A stretch of DNA of 64,000 bases, from contig CAYWFG010000010.1 in the NCBI GenBank assembly GCA_964458185.1, forward strand, positions 1 through 64,000, in the 5' to 3' direction. Below, piece after piece: positions 52,490 to 61,724 of the stretch. The position numbers were made by a program, and so were the translations under genes. This DNA is from AB-137-C09 sp964458185 (lineage in GTDB: Bacteria; Pseudomonadota; Zetaproteobacteria; Mariprofundales; Mariprofundaceae). The notes under the pieces are model-generated. The model saw only the letters and a program-made list of their open reading frames with translations, was not told where the DNA came from and did no database searches. Numbering within the stretch: the first letter of the stretch is position 1; each line of letters begins with the position of its first letter.

Positions 52490-53448
52490 AACATTTGTTT
52501 GGTATTGCAGATTTATCAGTTGATCAGATTAGAAAATTGTTGCAACTTGCCGAATCTATGGCAGATATTAACCGCCGCAGTATCAAAAAAGCACCAACCT
52601 TGCGCGGCAAAACAATTATTAATTTGTTTTTTGAAAACTCGACCCGCACCCGTACCAGTTTTGAAATCGCTGGCAAACGCCTCTCTGCCGATGTGATTAA
52701 TATCTCGGCATCGACCAGTGCCACCAAAAAAGGGGAGTCATTGCTTGATACAGGGCAAACCTTGGCAGCCATGCAACCCCATGTCTTGGTGATTCGTCAT
52801 GGCTTGGCGGGGAGTTGCGAGTTTCTTGCTGATTATTTGGATAACACTGCGATTATCAACGCAGGTGATGGCGCACACGAACATCCGACACAGATTTTAA
52901 CCGATTTGATGACCATCGAACAATCGCTGGGGAGCGTTGAAGGCAAGGTGATGACTTTGGTGGGGGATATTGCCCATTCCCGCGTTGCTCGTTCGCATTT
53001 GTTGGCAGCAACAATCATGGGTTATCACGTTCGCTTGGTTGCGCCTAAAACATTGCTGCCCTTGCATGTTAAACGCTATGGTTGCGCAGTCTACCACGAT
53101 TTTGATGCGGCAATCCCAGGTAGTGATATTATTTATATGCTGCGAGTACAAAATGAACGATTAACGTCCAGTTGTAGTTTTCCTTCTATTCGTGAATACC
53201 ACGAAACCTATGGTTTGCACCGTGCGCGCCAACAGATGGCAGGGGAGCATTGTTTAATCATGCATCCAGGCCCAATGAATCGAGGTGTGGAAATTGCTTC
53301 TGATGTGGCAGATTCACTGAATAGTCGAGTGTTGCAACAGGTTGAAAATGGTGTCTCCATTCGCATGGCAGTATTAACCCATTTGATTAATGCCAATAAC
53401 CCAGCCATCGTACAACAGCATGACGAAGAGGATGACGATGAAGATTGA
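52486..53448 (+). CDS. pyrB: Aspartate carbamoyltransferase catalytic subunit
   Basis: A 320-residue enzyme that commits carbamoyl phosphate and aspartate to pyrimidines. Marks are FFENSTRTRTSFEIAGKRL, the carbamoyl-phosphate site SATKKGESLLDT, the HPTQILTDLMTIEQ segment and MHPGPMNRGVEI. The C terminus is Asp/Glu-rich (DEEDDDED). No pyrI regulatory subunit is present. It overlaps pyrR by 4 nt and pyrC by 11 nt. Confidence 0.96.
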   Translation: MKHLFGIADLSVDQIRKLLQLAESMADINRRSIKKAPTLRGKTIINLFFENSTRTRTSFEIAGKRLSADVINISASTSATKKGESLLDTGQTLAAMQPHVLVIRHGLAGSCEFLADYLDNTAIINAGDGAHEHPTQILTDLMTIEQSLGSVEGKVMTLVGDIAHSRVARSHLLAATIMGYHVRLVAPKTLLPLHVKRYGCAVYHDFDAAIPGSDIIYMLRVQNERLTSSCSFPSIREYHETYGLHRARQQMAGEHCLIMHPGPMNRGVEIASDVADSLNSRVLQQVENGVSIRMAVLTHLINANNPAIVQQHDEEDDDED

Positions 53449-54730
53449 TGTATTGATTCGTGGTGGACGTGTTGTTGACCCTGCCAACCAGATAGATGAC
53501 ATATGCGATGTATGGATCAACGATGGTCATATTATTGCAGTGGGCGATTACTCTGCCAAAGCAAAACGGGTGATTGATGCCGAAGGCTTGATTGTTTGCC
53601 CTGGCTTGATTGATATGCATGTTCACCTGCGAGAACCGGGTGCAGAGTGGAAAGAAGATATTGAATCAGGCTCACAAGCTGCCGTAGCAGGTGGCGTGAC
53701 CACCATGTGTTGCATGCCGAACACCCAACCAACGCTGGATCATGCGGGCGTGATTACCCAAGTGAAACAACGGGCGGCGCAAGTGGGGGTGTGCCGCTTG
53801 CACCCTATCGGGGCAGTAACACGCAATTTAGCGGGAAAACAACTCACTGAAATGCGCGAACTGGTTCGGGCAGGTGCAGTCGCTTTTTCTGATGACGGTG
53901 TACCCATTTGGCACGCAGGGATCATGCGCAAAGCCTTAGAGTATGCCTCCAGCTTTGGTTTTCTTGTGATTCAACATGCCGAAGAACCCACGCTGACCCA
54001 CGGCGGCGTGATGAATGAAGGCTGGATTTCTACCCAGCTTGGTGTGGCAGGGATGCCTGCCGAAGGGGAAGACAGTATCATTGCCCGTGATATTATGCTC
54101 ACCCGCCTAACCGATGCGCGTTACCATGTTGCGCATATTTCTACCCAAGGCGCAGTGGCACAAGTGCGCGCTGCTCAAGCCGAGGGTCTTGCCGTTAGCT
54201 GTGAAGCTGCACCGCATCATTTTTCCCTCACCGAAGAAGAAGTGATTGGCTACCGCAGCGATGCCAAAATGAGTCCGCCATTGCGTACCGAAGCAGATCG
54301 ACAAGCCGTGATCAAAGGTTTGGCTGATGGCACAATCACCGTCATTGCCACTGATCACGCCCCCCACCATATTGATGATAAACGCTGTGGCCTAGAGTGT
54401 GCTGCTTTTGGTATTGTCGGGCTTGAAACGCTGCTGCCTGTGTCGTTAATGCTGGTGCGTGATGGTGTGTTGAGTTTGTCTAACTTGATTGCCAAGATGA
54501 CCATCAACCCCGCGAAATTACTCAACCTTGCTACAGGGACGTTAAGTAAAGATGCACCTGCTGATATTTGTATTTTTGATGCTGATGCATCATGGTTATT
54601 AGACCGTGATGCGTTGCGCTCAAAATCACATAACACCCCGTGGCATGGAAAAACCATGCAAGGGCAAGTGTGTTACACCATGATGGGAGGCAATATTGTG
54701 TTTGAACAACAGCCAAAGAAGGAAGCCTAG
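53438..54730 (+). CDS. pyrC: Dihydroorotase (class I, PyrC)
   Basis: A 430-residue amidohydrolase closing carbamoyl-aspartate to dihydroorotate. I choose ATG 53438 (MKIDVLIRGG), with GAAGAGG 6 nt upstream; an ATG two codons earlier is also possible. The zinc site DMHVHLREPG, then GGVTTMCCMPNTQPTLD, VAHISTQGA and TDHAPHH are typical. The length fits class I. It overlaps pyrB by 11 nt, and pyrK starts 4 bp after its stop. Confidence 0.95.
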   Translation: MKIDVLIRGGRVVDPANQIDDICDVWINDGHIIAVGDYSAKAKRVIDAEGLIVCPGLIDMHVHLREPGAEWKEDIESGSQAAVAGGVTTMCCMPNTQPTLDHAGVITQVKQRAAQVGVCRLHPIGAVTRNLAGKQLTEMRELVRAGAVAFSDDGVPIWHAGIMRKALEYASSFGFLVIQHAEEPTLTHGGVMNEGWISTQLGVAGMPAEGEDSIIARDIMLTRLTDARYHVAHISTQGAVAQVRAAQAEGLAVSCEAAPHHFSLTEEEVIGYRSDAKMSPPLRTEADRQAVIKGLADGTITVIATDHAPHHIDDKRCGLECAAFGIVGLETLLPVSLMLVRDGVLSLSNLIAKMTINPAKLLNLATGTLSKDAPADICIFDADASWLLDRDALRSKSHNTPWHGKTMQGQVCYTMMGGNIVFEQQPKKEA

Positions 54731-54734
54731 CCTA

Positions 54735-55604
54735 ATGCCTAACAACGCTCCCAGCATTCATGAAGTATCTGCCAAGGTTTTGGCTAATGTCGCACACCCT
54801 GCGGCGCAATATGTGATGCGTTTGCATGCCCCTGCCATTGCTGATACCGCGCAAGCGGGGCAGTTCGTCCATGTTCAAGTTGCCAAAGGCCCAAGATTAC
54901 GGCGACCTATTTCGTTGATGTTGTGCAACCCTGATGAAGGTACGATTGATCTACTGTTTAAAGTTGTCGGTGAAGGAACGCGCTTGTTGGCAGCTAAAAA
55001 AGAAGGTGATTCGTTGCAAGTGTGTGGTCCTATTGGTGTGCCTTTTTCTATTGGCGATAGATCGCGGCGTTACCTGTGTCTTGGTGGTGGTGTCGGCATT
55101 CCACCGATGATTTTTGCTGCCGAGCGCATTGCAGCCACGGGGGGGCGCGCTATTGTTTTTGCAGGTTCTGAAGTAGCGTTTCCTTTTGCCTTGTCCGCAT
55201 CCACTTTTTTACTCCCCGGTATTTCTTCGCAAGCCATGATGACCATTCAATCGTTGGAAGCACGCGGCATTCCCTGCCGATTGGCTTCGCATAATCCTGC
55301 ATTGTTTGGTTGTCATGCAGGCTATGTGGCTGACTTGGCAGGCTTATGGTTGGCAGCCCTGCCAGAGAAAGAGCGCGAACAAGTGACCGTTTTATCGTGC
55401 GGACCTTTCCCCATGCTGCAATCAGTTGCGGCTTTGGGTGAACGCTTTAACGTAGCAACCTATGTTTCGTTAGAAGAATACATGGCGTGTGGCATTGGAG
55501 GCTGTGCAGGCTGCGTAGTTGAAACGCATGAAGAAGGTGGTACATATTACCGTCGTGTGTGTGTCGATGGTCCTGTATTTAATGCAGCAGTATTGCGTTG
55601 GTAA
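54735..55604 (+). CDS. pyrK: Dihydroorotate dehydrogenase electron-transfer subunit PyrK
   Basis: A 289-residue FAD/[2Fe-2S] subunit that couples class 1B dihydroorotate dehydrogenase to NAD. The ferredoxin-reductase-like FAD part has RLRRPISLMLC, then GGGVGIPPM for the nucleotide. The C-terminal cluster has CGIGGCAGCVV and a later Cys (RRVC). I choose ATG 54735 near AAGGAAG. No pyrD is in the window. Its 3' end overlaps by 26 nt the convergent gene for the dual cyclic-nucleotide-binding protein. Confidence 0.9.
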   Translation: MPNNAPSIHEVSAKVLANVAHPAAQYVMRLHAPAIADTAQAGQFVHVQVAKGPRLRRPISLMLCNPDEGTIDLLFKVVGEGTRLLAAKKEGDSLQVCGPIGVPFSIGDRSRRYLCLGGGVGIPPMIFAAERIAATGGRAIVFAGSEVAFPFALSASTFLLPGISSQAMMTIQSLEARGIPCRLASHNPALFGCHAGYVADLAGLWLAALPEKEREQVTVLSCGPFPMLQSVAALGERFNVATYVSLEEYMACGIGGCAGCVVETHEEGGTYYRRVCVDGPVFNAAVLRW

Positions 55605-56850
55605 TATCACTATGGCAATACATCTCACCCAATAAAGTAACACGATCAATTTCAGGCTGTGGTTCGTTTGATTGGGAGTTGTGTTGACGGATTTTATCCA
55701 GTGCATATTGGTAGCGAATCATGCTTTTGGCAATATTATCTCGAAGGTGGGAACACTGTGTGTAGGCTAATATAAAATTAGCTTCAGGCCAACGCATGAG
55801 TGTGCTGTTGGCAATAGATCGTGCAGTGACTTTGCGTTTTTTTTCCAGCATGCTTGCCGTGCCAAACATATCACCAGATTTTAGTGTGCATAGGTGGTAT
55901 GTTCTGCCATGCCATTCATAGTTTAAATTAACCCACCCCGATCTGATGATAAATATATCCAAATCATGGGTAGCATCTTGTTGAAAAATGACTTCACCCG
56001 CAGTGAAGTTTGCCACTTGCATTTGTTGCGCAATATCTTGCAGACTTAAGGTGCTTAAGTCACTAAAAAAAGGTGTATTGACGAGTATGTATTCCAGTAG
56101 ATTGCTTTCAAAGCGATGCTTCATCCATTGCTTGATCTCTGGGTGCTGTTGGCAAAGTTTCTTTAAGGTTGAGTAAGGAACCTCTACAACTTCACAATCT
56201 TTACCTGCAATCATAGAATAAACCCGTTGAGGTAGTTGAGCGTAATAAGGAATGTCACCACAGATACAGCCAATTTCAATGGTCGAAAGTGCATGATCAT
56301 GCACGGCACGGCATTGTAATTGAATACTGCCATGGGAGACAAGGTAAAAAGAGGTCGCTTGTGCTCCTTCTTTAGCAATACATGTACCTTCAGTATAACG
56401 ACGAACCGTTGATTCTTTTAGCAAGATTGCTAGTCCTTGGTTAGGAATGCGTTGCCAAAACTCACCTTCTCTAAACAGCTTGCAACAGGTGTCTTGTGGT
56501 GCTTCACGAATAGTACAAATGTTGCAGTCAACGCCACCTGCACGACAGGCAAAAAACAAATGACGGCATGCTTGCTGCGGCTCTTCATGACGAAGGTCAG
56601 CATAATGCTTCATCATGCTGATGGCTTGCGCTGGTTTTTTTTGTGCAATAAACACACGCGCACTGTAACCGTAGCATTGTGCCGCTTGTTTGGGTTTGTT
56701 CGCCTGATTGCAAAGTTGCCCTGCCATCTCCCATAATTCGGCATCGTATTTGGCTTCTTTTGCCAAATCCATACATATTGTTGACGCTAAAAGAAAATCA
56801 CCTGATTGAACAGCCGCCAAAACAATGGCTTTCGATTCTTTCGTTGACAT
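55579..56850 (-). CDS. Protein with two cyclic-nucleotide-binding domains and no DNA-binding domain
   Basis: I choose ATG 56850 (MSTKESKAIVLAAVQ), with AAAGGAA upstream, giving 423 residues; a longer frame reaches 57003. An N-terminal helical repeat region (about 1-95) is followed by a Cys-rich patch (CRHLFFACRAGGVDCNIC, then CC). The first cNMP-binding domain is about 150-260 and the second about 275-375, each with the beta-roll pattern (GTCIAKEGAQATSFYLVSHG; GEVIFQQDATHDLDIFIIRSG). No helix-turn-helix follows, unlike Crp. It probably acts as a cyclic-nucleotide-responsive adaptor. It is divergent from the cyclase gene at 56.96 kb. Confidence 0.8.
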   Translation of the reverse strand: MSTKESKAIVLAAVQSGDFLLASTICMDLAKEAKYDAELWEMAGQLCNQANKPKQAAQCYGYSARVFIAQKKPAQAISMMKHYADLRHEEPQQACRHLFFACRAGGVDCNICTIREAPQDTCCKLFREGEFWQRIPNQGLAILLKESTVRRYTEGTCIAKEGAQATSFYLVSHGSIQLQCRAVHDHALSTIEIGCICGDIPYYAQLPQRVYSMIAGKDCEVVEVPYSTLKKLCQQHPEIKQWMKHRFESNLLEYILVNTPFFSDLSTLSLQDIAQQMQVANFTAGEVIFQQDATHDLDIFIIRSGWVNLNYEWHGRTYHLCTLKSGDMFGTASMLEKKRKVTARSIANSTLMRWPEANFILAYTQCSHLRDNIAKSMIRYQYALDKIRQHNSQSNEPQPEIDRVTLLGEMYCHSDITNAILLH

Positions 56851-56961
56851 ATTGACGTTCCTTTGGAATACGTGGCTCAATGATGATACATGTTTAGGAA
56901 CATGCACAAAACAACTTAGGCTTTCTATTCTGCGGCAACATTCTAGCATTGCAGCGTGACT

Positions 56962-58383
56962 ATGCATAATAATGACTCTCCTCGATTCCCTTTGCGTTGG
57001 CAATGGACGATGATGATGGGCTTGGCAATGGGCATTGCGCTCAGCTCGTTAACATGGCTGATTCTTCATGTCGAACACGATGCATGGTTAAATAATCAAC
57101 AACAACAAGCCAGCTTGCTGGTTGAGAGATTGGCGCAATCATTAAAGCTCCCCGTGTTAACCCATAGCGCGGCTGAAGTAGATGCTACAGTGCATGGTTT
57201 TATGCAATCGGTTCCCAGTGTGTTAACGGTTCGTGTGCTGCGAGATCAAGGTGATCAACGCTTTGGTGAAAACGTGGTTGTGCCTGATCTTTCGGCAGTT
57301 CGTGGCACGGCTACACTGTTGCGTTTGGGTGATGATCAAACATGGTTTGCTAAACGTTTAAGTTACAATAAAACGGTGATTGGTGTGCTTGCCGTGCGTT
57401 TTTCTGAACAAGCATGGGAAGACTTATCCAATGCCTTGTTGTTGCGCATGCTTTGGTTTGCCTTCATGGTACTCGCCTCGGCATTGCTTGCTACTTATTG
57501 GGTGGCGCGAAAAATGAGCTTTCCGCTAGAAGCCATTGCTAATGCGGCTTCACGGGTGGGAAAGGGCGATTATGCGTGTGATTTGACGGTTCATGGCAAC
57601 GATGAAATCAGCGATGCAGTCCATCAATTTAATTTCATGCTCAAAGAACTGCGCCATAAAGCCCATATGCGGCAAGAGTTTGGGCGGTATTTAAACCCTA
57701 ATTTGGTTTCAACTGTGTTTGACGATGCGCGTGCTACCGTAGAAAATCATCGCCAAGATGTGACCGTGTTATTTGCTGACATGGTTGGCTTCACTTCGTT
57801 TTCAGAAGGGCGTGATCCTGAAGCCATTATTGATGTATTAAACCGACACTTTGAAGTGTTTCATTTTGTTATTGACTATTTTGGTGGTCATGTCGATAAA
57901 TACATTGGCGATGCGGTGATGGCAGTGTTTAATCATCCTCATCATGACCCTGATCATGTGCGTCATGCTGCTATGGCAGGCTTGGCAATGGCAGCGGTCT
58001 GCAAAGCTTTGAGTCTATTGCGTGATGATGGTTCGTCGATTTTATTTCGCGTTGGCATGAATCAAGGGGAAGCCATTGTTGGCAATATAGGTGCCAAAAA
58101 ACGCCTTGAATATACCGTGATTGGTGATGCCGTAAACCTTGCCTCGCGTATGGGAGGGCTAGGACAGGGCGGGCAACTTGCCCTGCCCTTATCAACATTT
58201 AACACATTAGGGAAAGGCTTTATGTTTAAGGAAATGGGCGATATTCAAGTAAAAGGTGTGGCAGCGCCTGTGCATTGTGGCGTGGTGTTGGCGAACGATG
58301 CCACCGTAAATGATAAGGTTAATCAGGCTGTGGCATTGGCGCTTGATGCAGTGAATCAACAACAGAAAGGAAGCACAGTATGA
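56962..58383 (+). CDS. Membrane-bound class III adenylate/guanylate cyclase
   Basis: A 473-residue protein from ATG 56962; a GTG two codons earlier is an alternative. TM1 is about residues 17-37, a periplasmic sensor region follows (about 38-155), TM2 is about 160-180, and a HAMP domain lies near 180-235. The class III cyclase domain (about 265-440) has VTVLFADMVGFTSFSEG, GGHVDKYIGDAVMAVFN, GMNQGEAIVGNIG and YTVIGDAVNLASRM, with metal-binding Asp residues in place. It makes cAMP or cGMP. It lies back to back with a two-cNMP-domain protein, which is its likely effector. A lipoprotein gene overlaps its end by 4 nt. Confidence 0.9.
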   Translation: MHNNDSPRFPLRWQWTMMMGLAMGIALSSLTWLILHVEHDAWLNNQQQQASLLVERLAQSLKLPVLTHSAAEVDATVHGFMQSVPSVLTVRVLRDQGDQRFGENVVVPDLSAVRGTATLLRLGDDQTWFAKRLSYNKTVIGVLAVRFSEQAWEDLSNALLLRMLWFAFMVLASALLATYWVARKMSFPLEAIANAASRVGKGDYACDLTVHGNDEISDAVHQFNFMLKELRHKAHMRQEFGRYLNPNLVSTVFDDARATVENHRQDVTVLFADMVGFTSFSEGRDPEAIIDVLNRHFEVFHFVIDYFGGHVDKYIGDAVMAVFNHPHHDPDHVRHAAMAGLAMAAVCKALSLLRDDGSSILFRVGMNQGEAIVGNIGAKKRLEYTVIGDAVNLASRMGGLGQGGQLALPLSTFNTLGKGFMFKEMGDIQVKGVAAPVHCGVVLANDATVNDKVNQAVALALDAVNQQQKGSTV

Positions 58384-59435
58384 AAACACTGTTGACGCTC
58401 ATGGTCTGTTTTTTTGTTGTATCTTGTGCCAATCAAGCTGGGGGCGTGAAAAGCAGCACGTATAAAAATAATCTAAAACAAGCAGAGGAGGACTTTAAAC
58501 AAGGTCGCATAATGCAATCGCGCCAACGTTTGCTTAAAGTTAATTCTGGTCATGCTGATTATGCCAAGGCGCAAGTGTTTTTAAAAAAAACGGTAGAGCC
58601 AGCAAGGCAACGGTTATTGCGATACCATCAAAAAAAAGCCGTGAAGGCTGAACGCAAAGGGCAATGGTTTATTGCCGCGCAACGTTACCAACAAGTGGCA
58701 ATACTAAGTGAAAAAAAATCAGATGTAAAAAAAATAACGCTGATGCAAGAACGCTTGCGAGGGCAGCGGGCAAAGGTGCTTGCACGTCAATTGAAATATG
58801 AAGATATACAATGGCAACGCTGGCTAAAAAAATATCGCCCCAGTCATCGCGATTTTGATGCTAACGATGCTATGTTTGCTTTATTTCGTAATAATGTGAG
58901 AGAAGCGATTGAGTACCGAGTCAAACAACAATCAAAGCAAGCCAAAGCATTGATGAAAAAAATGCCCGAACTGGCATATATTTTGTTGCAATCAAGTCAA
59001 CGCTTGGCTGCTGATGCCGTTGATGATTTAACATTAACCCAATTAAAAAAACGTATTCCGACAAACACAGCACAAATAATGCATGCTACCAAAAAACGCG
59101 CCGCAAGAGCTACCAAGCAAGCTTTTAGTATGGCATACATTCAAAAATTAATAGAACAACAACAATGGCTAAAAGCACGCACGTTCAGCCAAGCTTTAAA
59201 AAAGCAGGGCAAAAAGGGTCGGGCATTATTAAAGACCCTTCAAGATGAGTTGAAAAAAGCATCCAAAACATGGTTTGACCAAGGACGGCAGGCATTCTCT
59301 ACCGAACAGGTGGATGAGGCTGTACGTTTTTGGCATAAGGCAGTTGAGTTTATGCCGAGCAACAAAGAATACAACGATGCCTTGCAACGGGCGTTACAGG
59401 TGCAAGAACGCCTGCATCTGATTCGAGGTCAATAA
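58380..59435 (+). CDS. Putative helical-repeat lipoprotein
   Basis: A 351-residue protein with a signal peptide and lipobox (FFVVSCAN), so it is probably a lipoprotein. The mature part is Lys/Gln/Ala-rich and helical, with TPR-like patterns near the start (AEEDFKQGRIMQSRQRLLKV) and end (GRQAFSTEQVDEAVRFWHKAVEFMPSNKEY). It overlaps the cyclase gene by 4 nt, and ispG starts 2 bp after it. TPR-like lipoproteins often scaffold envelope complexes. I recognise no specific family. Confidence 0.7.
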   Translation: MKTLLTLMVCFFVVSCANQAGGVKSSTYKNNLKQAEEDFKQGRIMQSRQRLLKVNSGHADYAKAQVFLKKTVEPARQRLLRYHQKKAVKAERKGQWFIAAQRYQQVAILSEKKSDVKKITLMQERLRGQRAKVLARQLKYEDIQWQRWLKKYRPSHRDFDANDAMFALFRNNVREAIEYRVKQQSKQAKALMKKMPELAYILLQSSQRLAADAVDDLTLTQLKKRIPTNTAQIMHATKKRAARATKQAFSMAYIQKLIEQQQWLKARTFSQALKKQGKKGRALLKTLQDELKKASKTWFDQGRQAFSTEQVDEAVRFWHKAVEFMPSNKEYNDALQRALQVQERLHLIRGQ

Positions 59436-59437
59436 CT

Positions 59438-60541
59438 ATGCGTGATACAATCGTGAAAACAAGGCGTGTAAGCCGAAGTTTACAGGTCGGTGATATTACT
59501 GTCGGTGGTGATTCGCCGATAGCGGTACAGTCGATGACCAATACGCCAACCACCGATATTGATGCAACAGTCGCACAAATTGCCCGTATTGCCGAAGCTG
59601 GTGCCGATGTAGTGCGCGTTTCCGTGCCTGATGCCGAATCCGCGACAGCGATGACTGAAATCATTCAGCAAAGCAGTATTCCAATTATTGCTGATATTCA
59701 TTTTAGTTATAAAATGGCATTGGCATCGTTGGATGCAGGTGTACATGGTCTGCGTTTGAACCCTGGAAATATTGGTGATCGCTCGCGTATTGAACGGGTG
59801 GTTGCAGCAGCACGAGAACGCAGTGTGTCGATTCGCATAGGTGTCAACGCGGGTTCATTAGAAAAAACCTTGTATGAAAAATATGGTGAGCCTTGTGCTG
59901 ATGCGATGGTTGAATCAGCCATGAATCATATTCATATCTTAGAAGCCATGGATTTTTACGACATTAAAATATCGCTGAAGGCAAGCAATATTCCGATGAC
60001 CGTGGTGGCATACCGAAAGCTAGCAAGCATGGTGGATTACCCCTTGCATTTGGGCATTACCGAATCAGGAAGCCGTTTTGCAGGGAGTATAAAATCCGCA
60101 ATAGGGATTGGTTTACTGCTTGTTGATGGCATTGGCGATACCATTCGCGTTTCTTTGGCAGCAGAACCCGAAGAAGAAGTGAAAGTGGGCTTTGAAATTC
60201 TTAAAAGCATGGGCTTGCGTCACCGTGGCATTAATCTGATTGCTTGCCCGAGTTGTGCAAGGCAAAAGTTCGCAGTGATTGAGGTAGTTGCCGAGTTAGA
60301 GCAGCGTTTATCTCATATCAAAGAAAATTTAGATGTGGCAGTCATTGGTTGCGTCGTTAATGGCCCTGGAGAAGCGCAAGAAGCAGCGTTGGGCATTACA
60401 GGTGGCTACCCTGTGCATACCTTGTATTGCGACGGCATAAAATCAGGGAAAATACAATCAGCAGTCATGATTGATCGCTTGGTGGAAGAAGTGGAAATAA
60501 GGGCTGCTGCGATTCGAGAGCAGTCAGAAACTCACGGTTAA
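59438..60541 (+). CDS. ispG: 4-hydroxy-3-methylbut-2-enyl diphosphate synthase (flavodoxin)
   Basis: A 367-residue iron-sulfur enzyme of the MEP isoprenoid pathway. The N-terminal TIM-barrel region has VGGDSPIAVQSMTNTPTTD and GLRLNPGNIGD. The [4Fe-4S] ligands appear as CPSCARQKFAVIEV and GCVVNGPGEA. The length is typical of the short bacterial form. Its stop codon lies within the 3' end of the convergent PATAN-like paralogue B, an 18-bp overlap. Confidence 0.96.
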   Translation: MRDTIVKTRRVSRSLQVGDITVGGDSPIAVQSMTNTPTTDIDATVAQIARIAEAGADVVRVSVPDAESATAMTEIIQQSSIPIIADIHFSYKMALASLDAGVHGLRLNPGNIGDRSRIERVVAAARERSVSIRIGVNAGSLEKTLYEKYGEPCADAMVESAMNHIHILEAMDFYDIKISLKASNIPMTVVAYRKLASMVDYPLHLGITESGSRFAGSIKSAIGIGLLLVDGIGDTIRVSLAAEPEEEVKVGFEILKSMGLRHRGINLIACPSCARQKFAVIEVVAELEQRLSHIKENLDVAVIGCVVNGPGEAQEAALGITGGYPVHTLYCDGIKSGKIQSAVMIDRLVEEVEIRAAAIREQSETHG

Positions 60542-61165
60542 GCTTGAAATTCTTGCTTTGATGCGTTCTAACATGCTACGTTTTTTTTGCAGACGTACTT
60601 TTTTGGGCTTCTTCGATTTAATAGTATGAATAAAACCAAGGATATAATTAAAGGTAAATACTTTCACGCGGTAGGGCTGCAACGAATTAGATGGATAATC
60701 TTGAAGTAAATATACCGATGGCGTAATCCCATAGGTACTGGATGACATTTGATGAAATATATCGTGACTGATGTTCATTAAAAAATTATCAAATGGTGCT
60801 AGTTTGGCATCAGCATAGACATTGGGTAAGTTAGAAAACATATTCGCAATGGCGGATTGGTTTTCTTTTTGCCAAGAGATTTTATTGATTATTCTTAATA
60901 AAACATATTCTGTTGCACAGGCATCCATTTGCAATCCGCCATGTTTCCATTCGGCAAACAACATACTGCTGGATAAAAACAATAAAAGAGTACCATCGCC
61001 TTGATGCGCACAATACACTTTACCATGCTTGAAAAATAATTGACCTTCAATGCCATCAGATGTTTGAAACAATAACACACCAGATAATTGGTGAATGAGA
61101 ACCTTGCGTAAAATTTTAAAATGAGAAAAGTTTATGCGTTTAGACGTATGTAATTGTTGAATCAT
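60524..61165 (-). CDS. PATAN/DUF4388-like protein, paralogue B
   Basis: A 213-residue protein clearly paralogous to the one at 24.6 kb. Shared features are the start FSHFKILRKVLIHQLSGVLLFQ, a DG-EGQLFFKHGKVY segment, a helical middle, and the tail YPSNSLQPYRVKVFTFNYILGF. Both end in a basic stretch closing with RI-x2-RI-x-SL. The short N-terminal domain resembles PATAN/DUF4388. Function unknown; likely a signalling adaptor. Like paralogue A, it converges on and overlaps an essential-type gene (ispG here, engB there). Confidence 0.6.
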   Translation of the reverse strand: MIQQLHTSKRINFSHFKILRKVLIHQLSGVLLFQTSDGIEGQLFFKHGKVYCAHQGDGTLLLFLSSSMLFAEWKHGGLQMDACATEYVLLRIINKISWQKENQSAIANMFSNLPNVYADAKLAPFDNFLMNISHDIFHQMSSSTYGITPSVYLLQDYPSNSLQPYRVKVFTFNYILGFIHTIKSKKPKKVRLQKKRSMLERIKARISSLTVSF

Positions 61166-61595
61166 GAAGACCTCTCTACATTTACTCTTTCATATTATAA
61201 TTTTAAGGTCAATAGTTTTTATTCATTGGTCTTGGAAATATATGATGATTATGGCTTCTGCTTTAAGACGGGAAGCAGTAAGCAACAACTTTGCGTGACA
61301 CTCTGTTCACACAATGTCTAAAACTAAGGCAGTACCAACACCACAACCTAAATCAAACTGGTAGGTTGCAGCTATCACCATCAAATGTTCGTCTTCAGAT
61401 GTCGTCTATAATCGTAATTCAGAGTGTTTGTTGCGCCGAAGTATAGCTTGAATATGTCAATGCACACTACTTTTACTTCAACCTACTACCATTGCAATTT
61501 CACGTATGTTTTACTGGTAAAGACTTGAAGTAATCGCTAGAATTGTTCGAGTTAGCTGATCGTATATTGCGTGTTGTTGTGTTTTTCATAGATTA

Positions 61596-61707
61596 ACTGA
61601 TGTTACGCAGTTATACTAAAACCAGCCCCTCGTTCCCACGCAGGAGCATGGGAACGAGGTTCTAATCATCAATATGCTTTTAAAAAGGTCAAATGCGTAA
61701 CATCAGG
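61596..61707. mobile_element. MITE-like element 3, internally deleted
   Basis: A 112-bp copy of the same family. Its left terminus actgatgttacgcagtt (61596-61612) is perfect and its right terminus (61691-61707) is slightly decayed. The palindrome is reduced to a 10-bp stem (61628-61637 and 61650-61659) with a 12-nt loop. Compared with element 1, the deletion lies between two copies of ttccca, as expected for replication slippage. The flanks between terminus and palindrome match element 1. It ends 47 bp before the xseA start. Confidence 0.72.
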
Positions 61708-61724
61708 TCTTAAAAGGGAAGCCT
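61708..61724 (+). repeat. 17-bp repeated motif, copy 2
   Basis: Identical to the 17-bp motif at 2188-2204 and abutting the right end of MITE-like element 3. It is 30 bp upstream of the xseA TTG start. Confidence 0.5.
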
